A stretch of DNA of 36,165 nucleotides from an uncultured Pluralibacter sp. (GTDB lineage Bacteria > Pseudomonadota > Gammaproteobacteria > Enterobacterales > Enterobacteriaceae), in the NCBI RefSeq assembly GCF_913775985.1, contig NZ_CAJYMB010000049.1:1-36165 (forward strand), read 5' to 3'. The notes beneath the pieces are model-generated. The model saw only the letters and a program-made list of their open reading frames with translations. It was not told where the DNA came from and did no database searches. Shown in pieces: positions 17,086 to 27,922 of this stretch (positions are counted from its first letter, which is position 1; each line of letters begins with the position of its first letter). A program made the translations under genes and the position numbers.

Positions 17086-17994
17086 ATGATGTTGAGTAAG
17101 AAAAACAGCGAGGCGCTGGAAAGCTTCAGTGAAAAACTGGACGTGGAAGGACGCAGCCTCTGGCAGGACGCCCGCCGGCGCTTTATGCATAACCGCGCCG
17201 CGGTGGCCAGCCTGTGCGTATTACTGGTGATTGCGCTCTTCGTGACGCTGGCGCCGATGTTGTCGCAGTTCAGCTATTTTGATACCGACTGGAACATGAT
17301 GTCGAGCGCGCCGGACATGGAATCCGGGCACTATTTCGGTACCGACTCTTCCGGACGAGACCTGCTGGTGCGCGTAGCCATCGGCGGGCGCATTTCGCTG
17401 ATGGTCGGCATTGCCGCCGCGCTGGTGGCGGTCGTCGTCGGCACGCTGTACGGCTCCCTTTCCGGCTACCTTGGCGGCAAAGTGGACTCGGTGATGATGC
17501 GCCTGCTGGAAATCCTTAACTCCTTTCCCTTTATGTTCTTCGTTATCCTGCTGGTTACCTTTTTCGGTCAGAACATCCTGCTGATTTTCGTGGCTATCGG
17601 CATGGTTTCCTGGCTCGATATGGCGCGTATCGTACGCGGCCAGACCCTGAGCCTGAAGCGTAAAGAGTTTATCGAAGCCGCTCAGGTGGGTGGGGTTTCA
17701 ACGGTGAATATCGTAGTGCGGCATATCGTGCCGAACGTGCTGGGCGTGGTGGTGGTGTACGCCTCGCTGCTGGTGCCCAGCATGATCCTGTTTGAGTCAT
17801 TCCTGAGCTTCCTGGGTCTCGGCACTCAGGAGCCGCTAAGCAGCTGGGGCGCGCTGTTAAGCGACGGCGCTAACTCGATGGAAGTCTCTCCCTGGTTACT
17901 GATGTTCCCGGCGGGTTTTCTGGTAGTGACCCTGTTCTGTTTTAACTTTATCGGCGACGGCCTGCGCGATGCCCTCGACCCGAAAGATCGCTAA
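17086..17994 (+). CDS. oppC: OppC, oligopeptide ABC transporter permease
   Basis: A 302-residue permease with a cytoplasmic N-terminal segment of about 40 residues, then six helices. The EAA loop reads EFIEAAQVGGVSTVNIVVRH. It forms the heterodimeric pore with OppB. Length is the same as in E. coli. The downstream oppD starts 10 nt after the stop with AAGGAG in between. Confidence 0.97.
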   Translation: MMLSKKNSEALESFSEKLDVEGRSLWQDARRRFMHNRAAVASLCVLLVIALFVTLAPMLSQFSYFDTDWNMMSSAPDMESGHYFGTDSSGRDLLVRVAIGGRISLMVGIAAALVAVVVGTLYGSLSGYLGGKVDSVMMRLLEILNSFPFMFFVILLVTFFGQNILLIFVAIGMVSWLDMARIVRGQTLSLKRKEFIEAAQVGGVSTVNIVVRHIVPNVLGVVVVYASLLVPSMILFESFLSFLGLGTQEPLSSWGALLSDGANSMEVSPWLLMFPAGFLVVTLFCFNFIGDGLRDALDPKDR

Positions 17995-18004
17995 GGAGTC
18001 CGCC

Positions 18005-19015
18005 ATGAGTACGATTGATATAGCTCAACCTCCCGTTCAGCAGCAGGCAGGCCTGCTGTTGGATGTCAACGATCTGCGGGTGACCTTCAGCACCCCGGAC
18101 GGCGACGTTACGGCAGTCAACGATTTGAACTTCGGCCTGAAAGCGGGGGAGACCCTGGGTATCGTCGGCGAATCCGGCTCGGGGAAATCGCAGACCGCAT
18201 TCGCCCTGATGGGGCTGCTGGCGCAAAACGGCCGCATCGGCGGTTCGGCAATGTTTAACGGCAAGCAGATCCTGAACCTGCCGGAGCAGGAGCTGAACCG
18301 GCTGCGCGCCGAGCAGATCTCGATGATATTTCAGGATCCGATGACCTCCCTCAATCCCTATATGCGCGTCGGCGAGCAGCTGATGGAAGTGCTGATGCTG
18401 CATAAAGGGATGAGCAAAGCGGAAGCGTTTGAAGAGTCGGTCCGGATGCTTGATGCGGTAAAAATGCCCGAAGCCCGCAAGCGTATGCGCATGTACCCGC
18501 ACGAGTTTTCCGGCGGTATGCGCCAGCGGGTGATGATCGCCATGGCGCTGCTGTGTAAACCAAAACTGCTGATTGCCGATGAACCGACCACCGCGCTGGA
18601 CGTTACCGTTCAGGCGCAGATCATGACTCTGCTGAACGATCTCAAGCGTGAATTCAACACGGCAATCATCATGATCACTCACGATCTTGGTGTGGTGGCG
18701 GGCATTTGCGACAAAGTGCTGGTGATGTACGCCGGACGCACCATGGAATACGGCCAGGCCAGGGATGTGTTTTATCAGCCGGCGCACCCGTACTCTATCG
18801 GCCTGCTGAAGGCAGTGCCGCGTCTTGATGCGGAAGGAGAAGAGATGCTGACTATTCCCGGCAACCCGCCAAACCTGCTGCGCTTGCCGAAAGGCTGTCC
18901 TTTCCAGCCCCGCTGCCAGCACGCGATGGAGGTGTGCAACAGCGCGCCGCCGCTGGAGGAGTTTGCAACGGGCCGCCTGCGCGCCTGCTTTAGACCGGTG
19001 GGAGATCTGCTATGA
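18005..19015 (+). CDS. oppD: OppD, oligopeptide ABC transporter ATPase
   Basis: A 336-residue ATPase with Walker A GESGSGKS (about 55-62), signature FSGGMRQR, Walker B LLIADEPT and the switch His in IMITHDLG. The C-terminal extension ends with a cysteine cluster (KGCPFQPRCQHAMEVC) that holds an iron-sulfur-type site in the peptide transporter group. I use the ATG at 18005 with AAGGAG 6 nt upstream and alignment to E. coli; an upstream ATG at 17969 lies within oppC and is unlikely. The stop overlaps the oppF start (ATGA). Confidence 0.96.
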   Translation: MSTIDIAQPPVQQQAGLLLDVNDLRVTFSTPDGDVTAVNDLNFGLKAGETLGIVGESGSGKSQTAFALMGLLAQNGRIGGSAMFNGKQILNLPEQELNRLRAEQISMIFQDPMTSLNPYMRVGEQLMEVLMLHKGMSKAEAFEESVRMLDAVKMPEARKRMRMYPHEFSGGMRQRVMIAMALLCKPKLLIADEPTTALDVTVQAQIMTLLNDLKREFNTAIIMITHDLGVVAGICDKVLVMYAGRTMEYGQARDVFYQPAHPYSIGLLKAVPRLDAEGEEMLTIPGNPPNLLRLPKGCPFQPRCQHAMEVCNSAPPLEEFATGRLRACFRPVGDLL

Positions 19016-20016
19016 GCACCGTAATTGATGAAAGAAAAGTTCTGCTCGAAATTGCCGATTTAAAAGTGCATTTCGACATTAAAGACGGCAAGCAGTGGTT
19101 CTGGCAGCCGTCCAAAACTCTGAAAGCGGTAGACGGCGTGACCCTGCGCCTTTATGAAGGGGAAACGCTGGGCGTGGTGGGCGAATCGGGCTGCGGGAAA
19201 TCGACCTTTGCCCGCGCCATTATCGGGCTGGTAAAAGCCACCGACGGCCGCGTTGCCTGGCTTGGTAAAGATCTGCTTGGGATGAAGCAGGAAGAGTGGC
19301 GCGCGGTGCGCAGCGATATCCAGATGATATTTCAGGATCCGCTGGCCTCGCTTAATCCGCGCATGACTATCGGCGAGATTATCGGCGAGCCGCTGCGCAC
19401 CTATCATCCTAAAATGCCGCGTCAGGAAATTCGCGACCGGGTTAAAGCGATGATGATGAAAGTGGGTCTTCTGCCGAATCTCGTTAACCGCTATCCCCAC
19501 GAGTTTTCCGGCGGCCAGTGCCAGCGCATCGGTATCGCCCGGGCGCTTATTCTGGAGCCGAAGCTGATTATCTGCGACGAACCGGTATCCGCCCTCGATG
19601 TCTCTATTCAGGCGCAGGTGGTGAATCTGCTGCAGAAGCTGCAGCGGGAGATGGGGCTGTCGCTGATTTTTATTGCCCACGATCTGGCGGTAGTGAAGCA
19701 CATCTCCGACCGCGTGCTGGTGATGTATCTGGGTCACGCGGTGGAGTTGGGCACGTATGACGAGGTGTATCACAACCCGCTGCACCCTTATACCAAAGCG
19801 CTAATGTCGGCAGTGCCAATCCCCGATCCGGATCTGGAAAAGAACAAAACTATCCAGCTGCTGGAAGGCGAGCTGCCGTCGCCAATCAATCCGCCGTCAG
19901 GCTGCGTGTTTCGCACCCGCTGCCCGATGGCCGGGCCGGAGTGCGCTAAAACCAGGCCGCTGCTTGAAGGGAGCTTCCGCCACGCGGTCTCCTGCCTGAA
20001 GGTGGATCCGCTGTAG
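19012..20016 (+). CDS. oppF: OppF, oligopeptide ABC transporter ATPase
   Basis: A 334-residue partner of OppD with Walker A GESGCGKST (57-65), signature FSGGQCQR, Walker B LIICDEPVSALD and IFIAHDLAV. The C-terminal cysteine motif (SGCVFRTRCPMAGPEC) is also present. It closes the opp operon and overlaps oppD by 4 nt. A shared terminator with yciU follows. Confidence 0.97.
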   Translation: MSTVIDERKVLLEIADLKVHFDIKDGKQWFWQPSKTLKAVDGVTLRLYEGETLGVVGESGCGKSTFARAIIGLVKATDGRVAWLGKDLLGMKQEEWRAVRSDIQMIFQDPLASLNPRMTIGEIIGEPLRTYHPKMPRQEIRDRVKAMMMKVGLLPNLVNRYPHEFSGGQCQRIGIARALILEPKLIICDEPVSALDVSIQAQVVNLLQKLQREMGLSLIFIAHDLAVVKHISDRVLVMYLGHAVELGTYDEVYHNPLHPYTKALMSAVPIPDPDLEKNKTIQLLEGELPSPINPPSGCVFRTRCPMAGPECAKTRPLLEGSFRHAVSCLKVDPL

Positions 20017-20030
20017 TTGATGGGAAATAA

Positions 20031-20055
20031 AAAAGGCTGCCTCGGCAGCCTTTCT
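20031..20055. terminator. Bidirectional terminator between oppF and yciU
   Basis: GGCTGC (20035-20040) pairs with GCAGCC (20045-20050) with loop CTCG; AAAA on the left and TTTCTCTT on the right give U-tracts in both directions. Confidence 0.85.
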
Positions 20056-20056
20056 C

Positions 20057-21882
<1,826 letters not shown>

Positions 21883-22020
21883 GAAGAAATCCTTTTGAAA
21901 GTCTGTTCGTTACAGTTTACGCACTCGCTTCCCGCTGGCAAATAAAACAGCGAGGAAAAGCGCTGGTCACGACAACGCAAGAGATTATAATAATGGCCCT
22001 CTCATCTCCGGGGTGTTGAA

Positions 22021-22194
22021 ATGAAGCGTAGCAGAAATGAAGTGGGGCGCTGGCGCATGGTTCGGCAGACGAGCCGCCGCAAAGTGCGCTGGCTGGAAGC
22101 CCAGTCGCGGCGCAATATGCGCATCCACGCTATCAGAAAATGTTTGACCAACCGACAGCGCAATTCGCTGCTGTTTGCCTTTTACGAATTCTGA
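22021..22194 (+). CDS. yciY: YciY, small basic protein
   Basis: A 57-residue, very basic small protein starting MKRSRNEVGRWRMVRQTSRR. It agrees with what I recall of E. coli YciY in length, sequence pattern and position next to clsA, so it is a real conserved gene despite its size. Ten or more arginines and lysines in the first 40 residues suggest nucleic-acid or membrane contact, but no function is known. GGGGTG lies before the ATG. A terminator follows immediately. Confidence 0.85.
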   Translation: MKRSRNEVGRWRMVRQTSRRKVRWLEAQSRRNMRIHAIRKCLTNRQRNSLLFAFYEF

Positions 22195-22200
22195 TGGTCA

Positions 22201-22231
22201 AAAAGGGCACCCGCGCGGTGCCCGATTATTT
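22201..22231. terminator. Bidirectional terminator between yciY and yciI
   Basis: GGGCACC (22205-22211) and GGTGCCC (22217-22223) form a perfect 7-bp stem with loop CGCGC. AAAA precedes and GATTATTTTT follows, serving yciY and the convergent yciI. Confidence 0.88.
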
Positions 22232-22239
22232 TTAGCTGC

Positions 22240-22536
22240 TCAGAAGACTTTTTTATAGGGCTTAACGCTGACGCTGGCGTAAACGCCGGCCGCCACGTAA
22301 GGATCGGCTTCGGCCCACGCCCGGGCGGCTTCCAGAGATTCAAACTCGGCAATCACGGTTGAGCCGGTAAAGCCCGCCGCGCCGGGGTCGTTACTCTCCA
22401 CCGCCGGCATTGGGCCTGCGGTCAGCAGGCGACCTTCATCCTGCAGCAGCTGCAGGCGCGCGAGGTGAGCGGGGCGGACCGAGAGGCGTTTTTCCAGAGA
22501 ATCGGCGATATCTTCAGCATAAATTACGTAGAACAC
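22240..22536 (-). CDS. yciI: YciI, dimeric alpha-beta barrel (YCII) protein
   Basis: A 98-residue protein of the YCII family with conserved histidine in RPAHLARL and the segments AGPMPA and [13 protein letters not shown]. These proteins form dimeric ferredoxin-like barrels; E. coli YciI has no firm role. There are two in-frame GTG codons after AAGGAG. The second (22534-22536), 8 nt away, gives MFYVIYA, matching E. coli MLYVIYA; the first is only 2 nt from the binding site and would add two residues. In E. coli kch lies between clsA-yciY and yciI; it is missing here. Confidence 0.93.
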   Translation of the reverse strand: MFYVIYAEDIADSLEKRLSVRPAHLARLQLLQDEGRLLTAGPMPAVESNDPGAAGFTGSTVIAEFESLEAARAWAEADPYVAAGVYASVSVKPYKKVF

Positions 22537-22684
22537 GGGCACGGCTCCTTATCAAAATTGTCCCGGTACGGTATTTCAAACCCGAACGCTCTGCAATGCA
22601 AAGTTGCCCGCAGCGCAGTTTATGCCGCGCTGCCTGCTTTATCGGCAAACCGCAGAGAAAATTGATGCAAGATAAGATGCCTTA

Positions 22685-22717
22685 TTGAATATGATTGCTA
22701 TTTGCATTTACAATCAT
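22685..22717 (+). promoter_or_regulatory. tonB promoter overlapped by a Fur-type dyad
   Basis: TTGAAT (22685-22690) and TACAAT (22709-22714) are 18 bp apart. ATGATTG (22691-22697) and CAATCAT (22711-22717) form a perfect dyad over the spacer and -10 region. E. coli tonB has nearly the same sequence and is repressed by iron-loaded Fur. Match to the 19-bp Fur consensus is only partial, so the call rests on position and homology. Confidence 0.65.
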
Positions 22718-22752
22718 TCTCTCATTTTTCAACTGCGATGATTATGACTTCA

Positions 22753-23487
22753 ATGACCCTTGATTTACCTCGCCGTTTTCCGTGGCCAACCCTGCTGTCC
22801 GTGTGTATCCATGGTGCCGTTGTGGCGGGTTTGCTTTACACATCGGTACATCAGGTTATTGAATTACCCGCCCCCGCGCAGCCTATTTCCGTCACGATGG
22901 TTTCACCCGCCGAGCTTGAACCTGCTCAGCCCGCACCCCAGCCTGAGCCGGTTGTTGAGCCCGAACCAGAACCTGAGCCGGTACCAGAGCCTGTTCCGGA
23001 GCCACCGAAAGAGGCACCGGTAGTGATTCATAAACCGAAGCCAAAACCGAAACCGAAACCAAAACCGAAAATTGAGAAGAAGGTCGAGCAGCCCAAGCGC
23101 GACGTCAAGCCCGCAACCGAACCACGTCCGGCATCGCCGTTTGATAACAGCAGCGCGCCGAGTCGGCCGGCGACGAATGCTAACCAGACCTCAGCCAGCA
23201 TGCCAAATAAAGCAGCGCCTACCGGTCCGCGCGCGCTGCGTCGCGGCGACCCGGTCTATCCGGCCCGGGCGCAGGCGCTGCGGATTGAAGGTAATGTACG
23301 AGTGAAATTTGACGTTACCTCCGATGGGAGCGTTGAGAATATTGAAATCCTCTCTGCTAAACCTGCGAATATGTTTGAACGTGAAGTGCGCAACGCCATG
23401 CGTAAATGGCGCTACCAGCCGGGCCAGCCGGGTAAAGGCATCACGATGAATATCGTGTTCCGCCTGAACGGCGTGCAGGTACAGTAA
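22753..23487 (+). CDS. tonB: TonB, energy-transducing periplasm-spanning protein
   Basis: About 244 residues. The N-terminal signal anchor [20 protein letters not shown] carries the His that contacts ExbB-ExbD. A rigid linker follows with Glu-Pro repeats (about 65-90) and Lys-Pro repeats ([11 protein letters not shown]), then the C-terminal domain (about 165-244) with GNVRVKFDV and MRKWRYQPG. TonB carries proton-motive energy to outer-membrane siderophore and vitamin B12 receptors. E. coli TonB starts at [11 protein letters not shown], chosen here; in-frame ATGs at 22738 and 22744 are also possible and none has a clear Shine-Dalgarno. yciA, its E. coli neighbour, is absent. Confidence 0.96.
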   Translation: MTLDLPRRFPWPTLLSVCIHGAVVAGLLYTSVHQVIELPAPAQPISVTMVSPAELEPAQPAPQPEPVVEPEPEPEPVPEPVPEPPKEAPVVIHKPKPKPKPKPKPKIEKKVEQPKRDVKPATEPRPASPFDNSSAPSRPATNANQTSASMPNKAAPTGPRALRRGDPVYPARAQALRIEGNVRVKFDVTSDGSVENIEILSAKPANMFEREVRNAMRKWRYQPGQPGKGITMNIVFRLNGVQVQ

Positions 23488-23711
23488 TCTCTTCACCCAA
23501 TCCGCTGGCGGCGGGCGCTGCACCTTCCGTCAGCAATTTTATTCCCCTCTCTTTTTCCTTCGACTATTTTCTTACACAATTCCCGAGTGGCAAATTTTGC
23601 AACTTATGAAACTGTTAATTATCATTACTCCGCCTGTGTATTTTATGTTATCAGCCGGAAGGCGCTGATTTTGCTCATTGAACGACTCCGCAATTAAAGC
23701 AAGGGAATTTT

Positions 23712-24683
23712 ATGACTAAGAGAGTGTGGGTAACGATTTTGCTGATCGTTATCGCGGTATCTTTGGCGGTTTTGTTCCGCTCGCACGGCCAGGAGCTGCT
23801 GCTACAGGGTGAGGTGGACGCGCCGGAAGTCATCGTCACGTCAAAAGCGAAAGGCCGGGTTATTGCCCGCTATGCCGAGCGCGGTGATGATGTTAAGGCA
23901 GGGCAGCTGCTTCTCTCTCTTGATAGTCCTGAACTGATGGCCCAGCTGCGCTCGCTGGAAGCGGCCCGGGATAAAGCACAAGCCCAGCTGGACCAATCGC
24001 TAAACGGCACTCGTGAAGAGGACATCCGCTCCCTGCGCGCCGATCTGGCCCAGGCTCAGGCGCAATACACCAACGCGCAACGAGATTACGAGCGTAATCT
24101 CAGCGTGGCTAAAAAAGGCTATGTTTCTGCATCGGAACTGGATGCTTCCCGCCGCCAGCGCGATACTGCGCTGGAGCAGGTGAGGGCGGCGAAAGCGAGC
24201 CTTGATGAAGGGATCCACGGTGACCGTATTGAGCAGCGTGAAGGCTACGCCGCCGCGGTGCGCGAGGCCAACCAGAATATCATCGAGCTTAAAGCCCAGA
24301 CTGACGATCTGCAGGTGCGTGCGCCGGTTCCCGGTGAAGTTGGACCTATCCCGGCAGAAATAGGCGATCTGCTCAATGCTTCCAGCCCGCTGATGACGCT
24401 GATTCGCCTGCCGGATGCCTATTTTGTGTTTAACCTGCGGGAAGATATTCTTGCCGGCGTGCGCAAAGGCGATAAGGTCAGCATCCGGGTTCCGGCTTTG
24501 AAAGATAAGATGATTGATGCCGAAGTCAGATATATTGCGCCGCTGGGGGATTACGCCACCAAGCGCGCCACTCGCGCTACCGGCGACTTCGATTTGAAAA
24601 CCTTTGAGGTGCGGCTGTATCCCGCGAAGCCGGTGGAAGGATTGCGTCAGGGAATGAGTGCTCTATGGCAATGGAAAGAGTAA
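23712..24683 (+). CDS. HlyD-family membrane-fusion (adaptor) protein
   Basis: A 323-residue protein with one N-terminal membrane anchor (about 5-22) and a periplasmic body. Residues about 30-70 are a lipoyl-type half (LQGEVDAPEVIVTSKAKGRV), about 75-195 a long coiled coil rich in Ala, Gln and Glu, then the second half (DLQVRAPVPGEVGPI) and a beta domain. It resembles YbhG/YhiI-type adaptors that link inner-membrane ABC-2 pumps to an outer-membrane channel such as TolC. AAGGGA precedes the ATG. The next gene overlaps its last 19 nt, so the three genes form an operon. Confidence 0.88.
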   Translation: MTKRVWVTILLIVIAVSLAVLFRSHGQELLLQGEVDAPEVIVTSKAKGRVIARYAERGDDVKAGQLLLSLDSPELMAQLRSLEAARDKAQAQLDQSLNGTREEDIRSLRADLAQAQAQYTNAQRDYERNLSVAKKGYVSASELDASRRQRDTALEQVRAAKASLDEGIHGDRIEQREGYAAAVREANQNIIELKAQTDDLQVRAPVPGEVGPIPAEIGDLLNASSPLMTLIRLPDAYFVFNLREDILAGVRKGDKVSIRVPALKDKMIDAEVRYIAPLGDYATKRATRATGDFDLKTFEVRLYPAKPVEGLRQGMSALWQWKE

Positions 24684-25819
24684 GGGCGGGCTGGCGCTGT
24701 TTCAGCCACTCTTTTGAAGCAGAAGCGCGGGTTGCCGTACGCTCGCCGGTGATCCACTGGCTCGGCTGGTGCTTTCCGCTGATCCTGTTCATCCTTATCA
24801 GCAGCAATTTCTCTGAGGGCACGCTGCTGAACCTGCCGGTGTCGGTGATTGATAACGATCATAGCCCGCTTTCGCAGGAGCTTATCCGTAAGCTTAACGC
24901 AGGTTCTCACGCCAAGATCTCCGCCTATGATGGCGGGCTGCCGGAGGCGCAAAAGCGGCTGCGTAGCGCCCAGGATTACGCGCTGCTCTACATTCCGGTC
25001 CACTTTGAATCCGACGTGCTGGCGGGTAAGCAGCCAAGCGTGGTGATGTATTACAACGCGCTGTTTTACGGGGCCGGGCTCTATTCGACACAGGACTTTT
25101 CCGGCCTGATAACCGAGCTTAATACCCGCTATCGTTCAATCATGGCCGAAATGGTGGGTAAAGAGCCGCCCCAGCTTGCCAGCGTATCGCTCAACTACGG
25201 CAGTCTGTTTAACGCCAGCGGCAGCTTTATCTACTATCAGCAGTTCGCAGCTACCATCCACCTGCTGCAGCTGTTTGCGGTAACCTGCATGATTTACGTG
25301 CTCAACCAGCGTAAAAGCCTGATGCAGGCGCGCCCGTTCGGGCTGGCAGTGCTCGGCAAACTTGCGCCCTACACCCTCAGCTACACCACGCTACTGATGG
25401 CGGAAATTGCGCTGCTGGTGTTTGTGTTCGATGCCCGGGTAAGCGGTAATCCGCTGTTTATGGTGCTGATCGCCTTCTTCTATGTGATGGCCGCCCAGAG
25501 CATCGGCATTCTGCTGTTTACTTTTACGAAATCAGTGATTACGGCCTACACCCTGATCGGTATTCTGGTCAGCATTGCGATGACCTTTTCCGGGCTGGCG
25601 GTTCCCGAGCTGTCAATGCCGCTGCCGGCGCAAATTATTTCCAATATTGAGCCGCTCACTCACGCCCTGTACGCGATGTTTGACGTCTTTTTGCGCGAGG
25701 TTCCAGCTTCTGCGATTTTCGGCGTGTGTGCGCTGCTGACGGTTTATCCCCTGATTACGTGGCTGCTGGTTCGCCGCCGCCTGCTCAAGCGCTACCATCT
25801 TGAAGAGGAGCAGGGATGA
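24665..25819 (+). CDS. ABC-2-type transporter permease (first of pair)
   Basis: A 384-residue inner-membrane protein with the layout of YbhS/YbhR-like ABC-2 permeases: one helix at about 30-48, a large periplasmic domain (about 55-210; LPVSVIDNDHSPLSQELIRK, then DYALLYIPVHFESDVL), and five helices in the C-terminal half. It overlaps hlyD by 19 nt and the second permease by 4 nt. Such permeases normally need an ATPase subunit, which is not encoded here. Substrate unknown; relatives have been linked to drug or lipid export. Confidence 0.87.
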   Translation: MAMERVRAGWRCFSHSFEAEARVAVRSPVIHWLGWCFPLILFILISSNFSEGTLLNLPVSVIDNDHSPLSQELIRKLNAGSHAKISAYDGGLPEAQKRLRSAQDYALLYIPVHFESDVLAGKQPSVVMYYNALFYGAGLYSTQDFSGLITELNTRYRSIMAEMVGKEPPQLASVSLNYGSLFNASGSFIYYQQFAATIHLLQLFAVTCMIYVLNQRKSLMQARPFGLAVLGKLAPYTLSYTTLLMAEIALLVFVFDARVSGNPLFMVLIAFFYVMAAQSIGILLFTFTKSVITAYTLIGILVSIAMTFSGLAVPELSMPLPAQIISNIEPLTHALYAMFDVFLREVPASAIFGVCALLTVYPLITWLLVRRRLLKRYHLEEEQG

Positions 25820-26943
25820 AGAGCTACTGGAGCACGTTTACCCGGGTGCTGCTGGGAATGCTCGATAAACCGATGTGGATGATGCTATTGCTCTCCCTGT
25901 GCCTGATGAGCATGGTGTACGCCAGACATTCGGTGTGGGATCTGCCGGTGGGCATTGTCGATCAGGACCACAGCACCGTCAGCCTCCAGCTGATTCGCAG
26001 CCTCGACGCTACGCCTAAAATTGCCACTAAAGTCTATGATAATTTGCCGGATGCCCAGCGGGATCTCGCCTGGCGTAAGCTGTTTGCGGTCATTATTATG
26101 CCGGTTAACCTGGAGAAAAAGATTCTCCACGGAGAGGCGATTACCGTACCCGTTTACGGTGATGCCACTAACCGGCTCGCCAACGGGCAAATTGAACAGG
26201 ACGTTATCGCTACCTACCAGCAGCTGCTTAACCGATACAATAACGGCATTCTGCTGCGGGCCGGATTTGATGCGGCCCAGTCCCAGCTGGTTATCCAGCC
26301 TTTCATCGGACAGACGCTGGATATCTTTAACCCCGGGATCAGCTTTGCGGCGATCATTTTTCCCGGGCTGCTGGTGATGCTGCTGCAGCACTCGCTGCTG
26401 ATTGCCAGCGTGCGGGTCAGTCTCGCTATCAGAAGCTCCGGCAAGGCGACGATGCCGGTTTATCTTGGCGCGCTTTCTGCGCTACTGCCCATCTGGATGT
26501 TTCTCTCTATCGTGCTGTTCGTCCTCTGGCCCTGGGTGCTGGGATACCGGCAAACGGCGCCGATACCGGAAGTTCTGCTACTCACTTTCCCCTTTGTGCT
26601 TGCCGTACTCGGCCTTGGCAAACTGCTAACGGAATGTCTGCGGAGTGTTGAACTGATTTATCTCACGCTGTCTTTTGTGACCATGCCGGTGTTCTATCTG
26701 TCCGGCACTATCTGGCCACTGCAGGCGATGCCGGCGTGGGTGCACGCCTTTTCAGCCAGCCTGCCGTCAACCTGGGCGATCAAAGCCATTGCCGGGGTTA
26801 ACCAGATGGGGCTGCGCTTCTCTGACGTATTAAACGACCTGCTTGTCCTGCTGGTTCTCGGGGCATTTTACGCGCTGCTGGGGACGCTGGTAGGTATGCT
26901 GCGTAACGGCAACACGCTAAGAGACTTCTTTAAGAAACGCTAA
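25816..26943 (+). CDS. ABC-2-type transporter permease (second of pair)
   Basis: A 375-residue paralogue of the preceding protein with the same plan: N-terminal helix (about 18-36), periplasmic domain with LPVGIVDQDHSTVSLQLIRS and LFAVIIMPVNLEKKIL, and a C-terminal five-helix bundle (FPGLLVMLLQHSLL; VFYLSGTIWPLQAMP). The shared VDxDHS and (I/Y)IPV-type motifs show that the two arose by duplication. The start overlaps the previous stop (ATGA), and AGGAG is upstream. It ends 9 bp from the stop of the convergent yniA, with only a short GGCCG/CGGCC hairpin between. Confidence 0.87.
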   Translation: MKSYWSTFTRVLLGMLDKPMWMMLLLSLCLMSMVYARHSVWDLPVGIVDQDHSTVSLQLIRSLDATPKIATKVYDNLPDAQRDLAWRKLFAVIIMPVNLEKKILHGEAITVPVYGDATNRLANGQIEQDVIATYQQLLNRYNNGILLRAGFDAAQSQLVIQPFIGQTLDIFNPGISFAAIIFPGLLVMLLQHSLLIASVRVSLAIRSSGKATMPVYLGALSALLPIWMFLSIVLFVLWPWVLGYRQTAPIPEVLLLTFPFVLAVLGLGKLLTECLRSVELIYLTLSFVTMPVFYLSGTIWPLQAMPAWVHAFSASLPSTWAIKAIAGVNQMGLRFSDVLNDLLVLLVLGAFYALLGTLVGMLRNGNTLRDFFKKR

Positions 26944-26952
26944 GGCCGTTCA

Positions 26953-27810
26953 TTACTCGGCCAGTACCCGATCCAGCGCCTGCTGGGCGTTGACCAGATG
27001 CTGGCCGCCGAACAGAATGGCGCGGTTGAACAGGGTATAAAGCTGATAGACGGGCTGTCGATCGAGAAAGCCTGCCGGAAGCGGCATTCTGAATTGATAG
27101 CCGTCATAGATTTGCGGCGGCTGTTCCGGATGCAGCGGCAGCATCGCCAGATCGCACTCCCTATCGCCCCAGTAACACGCCGGATCGTAAATATAGGGGC
27201 CGTCCGGGCCCAGCGCGCAGTTGCCGGACCACAGATCGCCGTGTAATAAAGACGCCTGCGGCTGGTGGTTTTGCAGGCGCTGGTGTACATGCCCGACGAT
27301 AGCGTCAATATCACCGAAGGTGAGCCCCTTTTCAGCGGCCAGTTCCAGCTGCCAGCCGATACGCTGTTCAGCGAAGAACGTGGGCCAGCGCCGCTGCCAG
27401 GTATTGGGCTGCGGCGTGGTGGACAGATCGTTATCGAAATCAAGACCGAACTGGGGCTGATCGCTCCACTGGTGCAGCTTCGCCAGCTGCTCGCCTATTT
27501 GAAAGGCGCCGTGCGCGTCCAGCGGGCGGGGCGGGAGGTACTCCATCACAATGAAGCTCTCGTCCCGACCGGATCCTACAGCGTAAACCTTCGGCACCCG
27601 CACGCTGCTGCTGCGTGCAAGCAGCTCAAGCTGATCCGCTTCGGCGGTAAAGATGGGCAGTAGCTCGCGCTCGTCGCTTTTTACAAAATAGTCTTTTTCG
27701 CCAAAGCGCAGATGCCATGCGGAGTGAATTTCGCCGCCGGGTAACGGGTTACGCAGCGTGATTTCGCCGTCGCCTTGCTCTTTTAACAGGCTGGTGATTG
27801 CTTGCCACAT
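26953..27810 (-). CDS. yniA: YniA, fructosamine/ketosamine-3-kinase family protein
   Basis: A 285-residue kinase-fold protein. The catalytic loop SLLHGDLWSGNCALG and the metal-binding segment YIYDPACYWGDRECDLAM are intact, as is the N-terminal glycine-rich strand. Family members phosphorylate sugar adducts on protein lysines so that they fall off; the E. coli protein's substrate is not settled. I chose MWQAIT (27808-27810) since E. coli YniA starts there and AGGAG lies 7 nt upstream. It is followed upstream by ydiZ, as in E. coli. Confidence 0.95.
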   Translation of the reverse strand: MWQAITSLLKEQGDGEITLRNPLPGGEIHSAWHLRFGEKDYFVKSDERELLPIFTAEADQLELLARSSSVRVPKVYAVGSGRDESFIVMEYLPPRPLDAHGAFQIGEQLAKLHQWSDQPQFGLDFDNDLSTTPQPNTWQRRWPTFFAEQRIGWQLELAAEKGLTFGDIDAIVGHVHQRLQNHQPQASLLHGDLWSGNCALGPDGPYIYDPACYWGDRECDLAMLPLHPEQPPQIYDGYQFRMPLPAGFLDRQPVYQLYTLFNRAILFGGQHLVNAQQALDRVLAE

Positions 27811-27922
27811 ACTCTCTCTCCTCATGTTATCTGCCAGATCATAAGGTTAGCCCAGAAGCAAAGTATAAAATTCGAACTGGCGCACGGTAGTACATATTGC
27901 TCCGGGGCCGCACGTGTCTTAA

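Noticed and set aside
17969-18004. Upstream in-frame ATG for oppD inside oppC
   Set aside because: The ATG at 18005 has AAGGAG in place and aligns with E. coli OppD.
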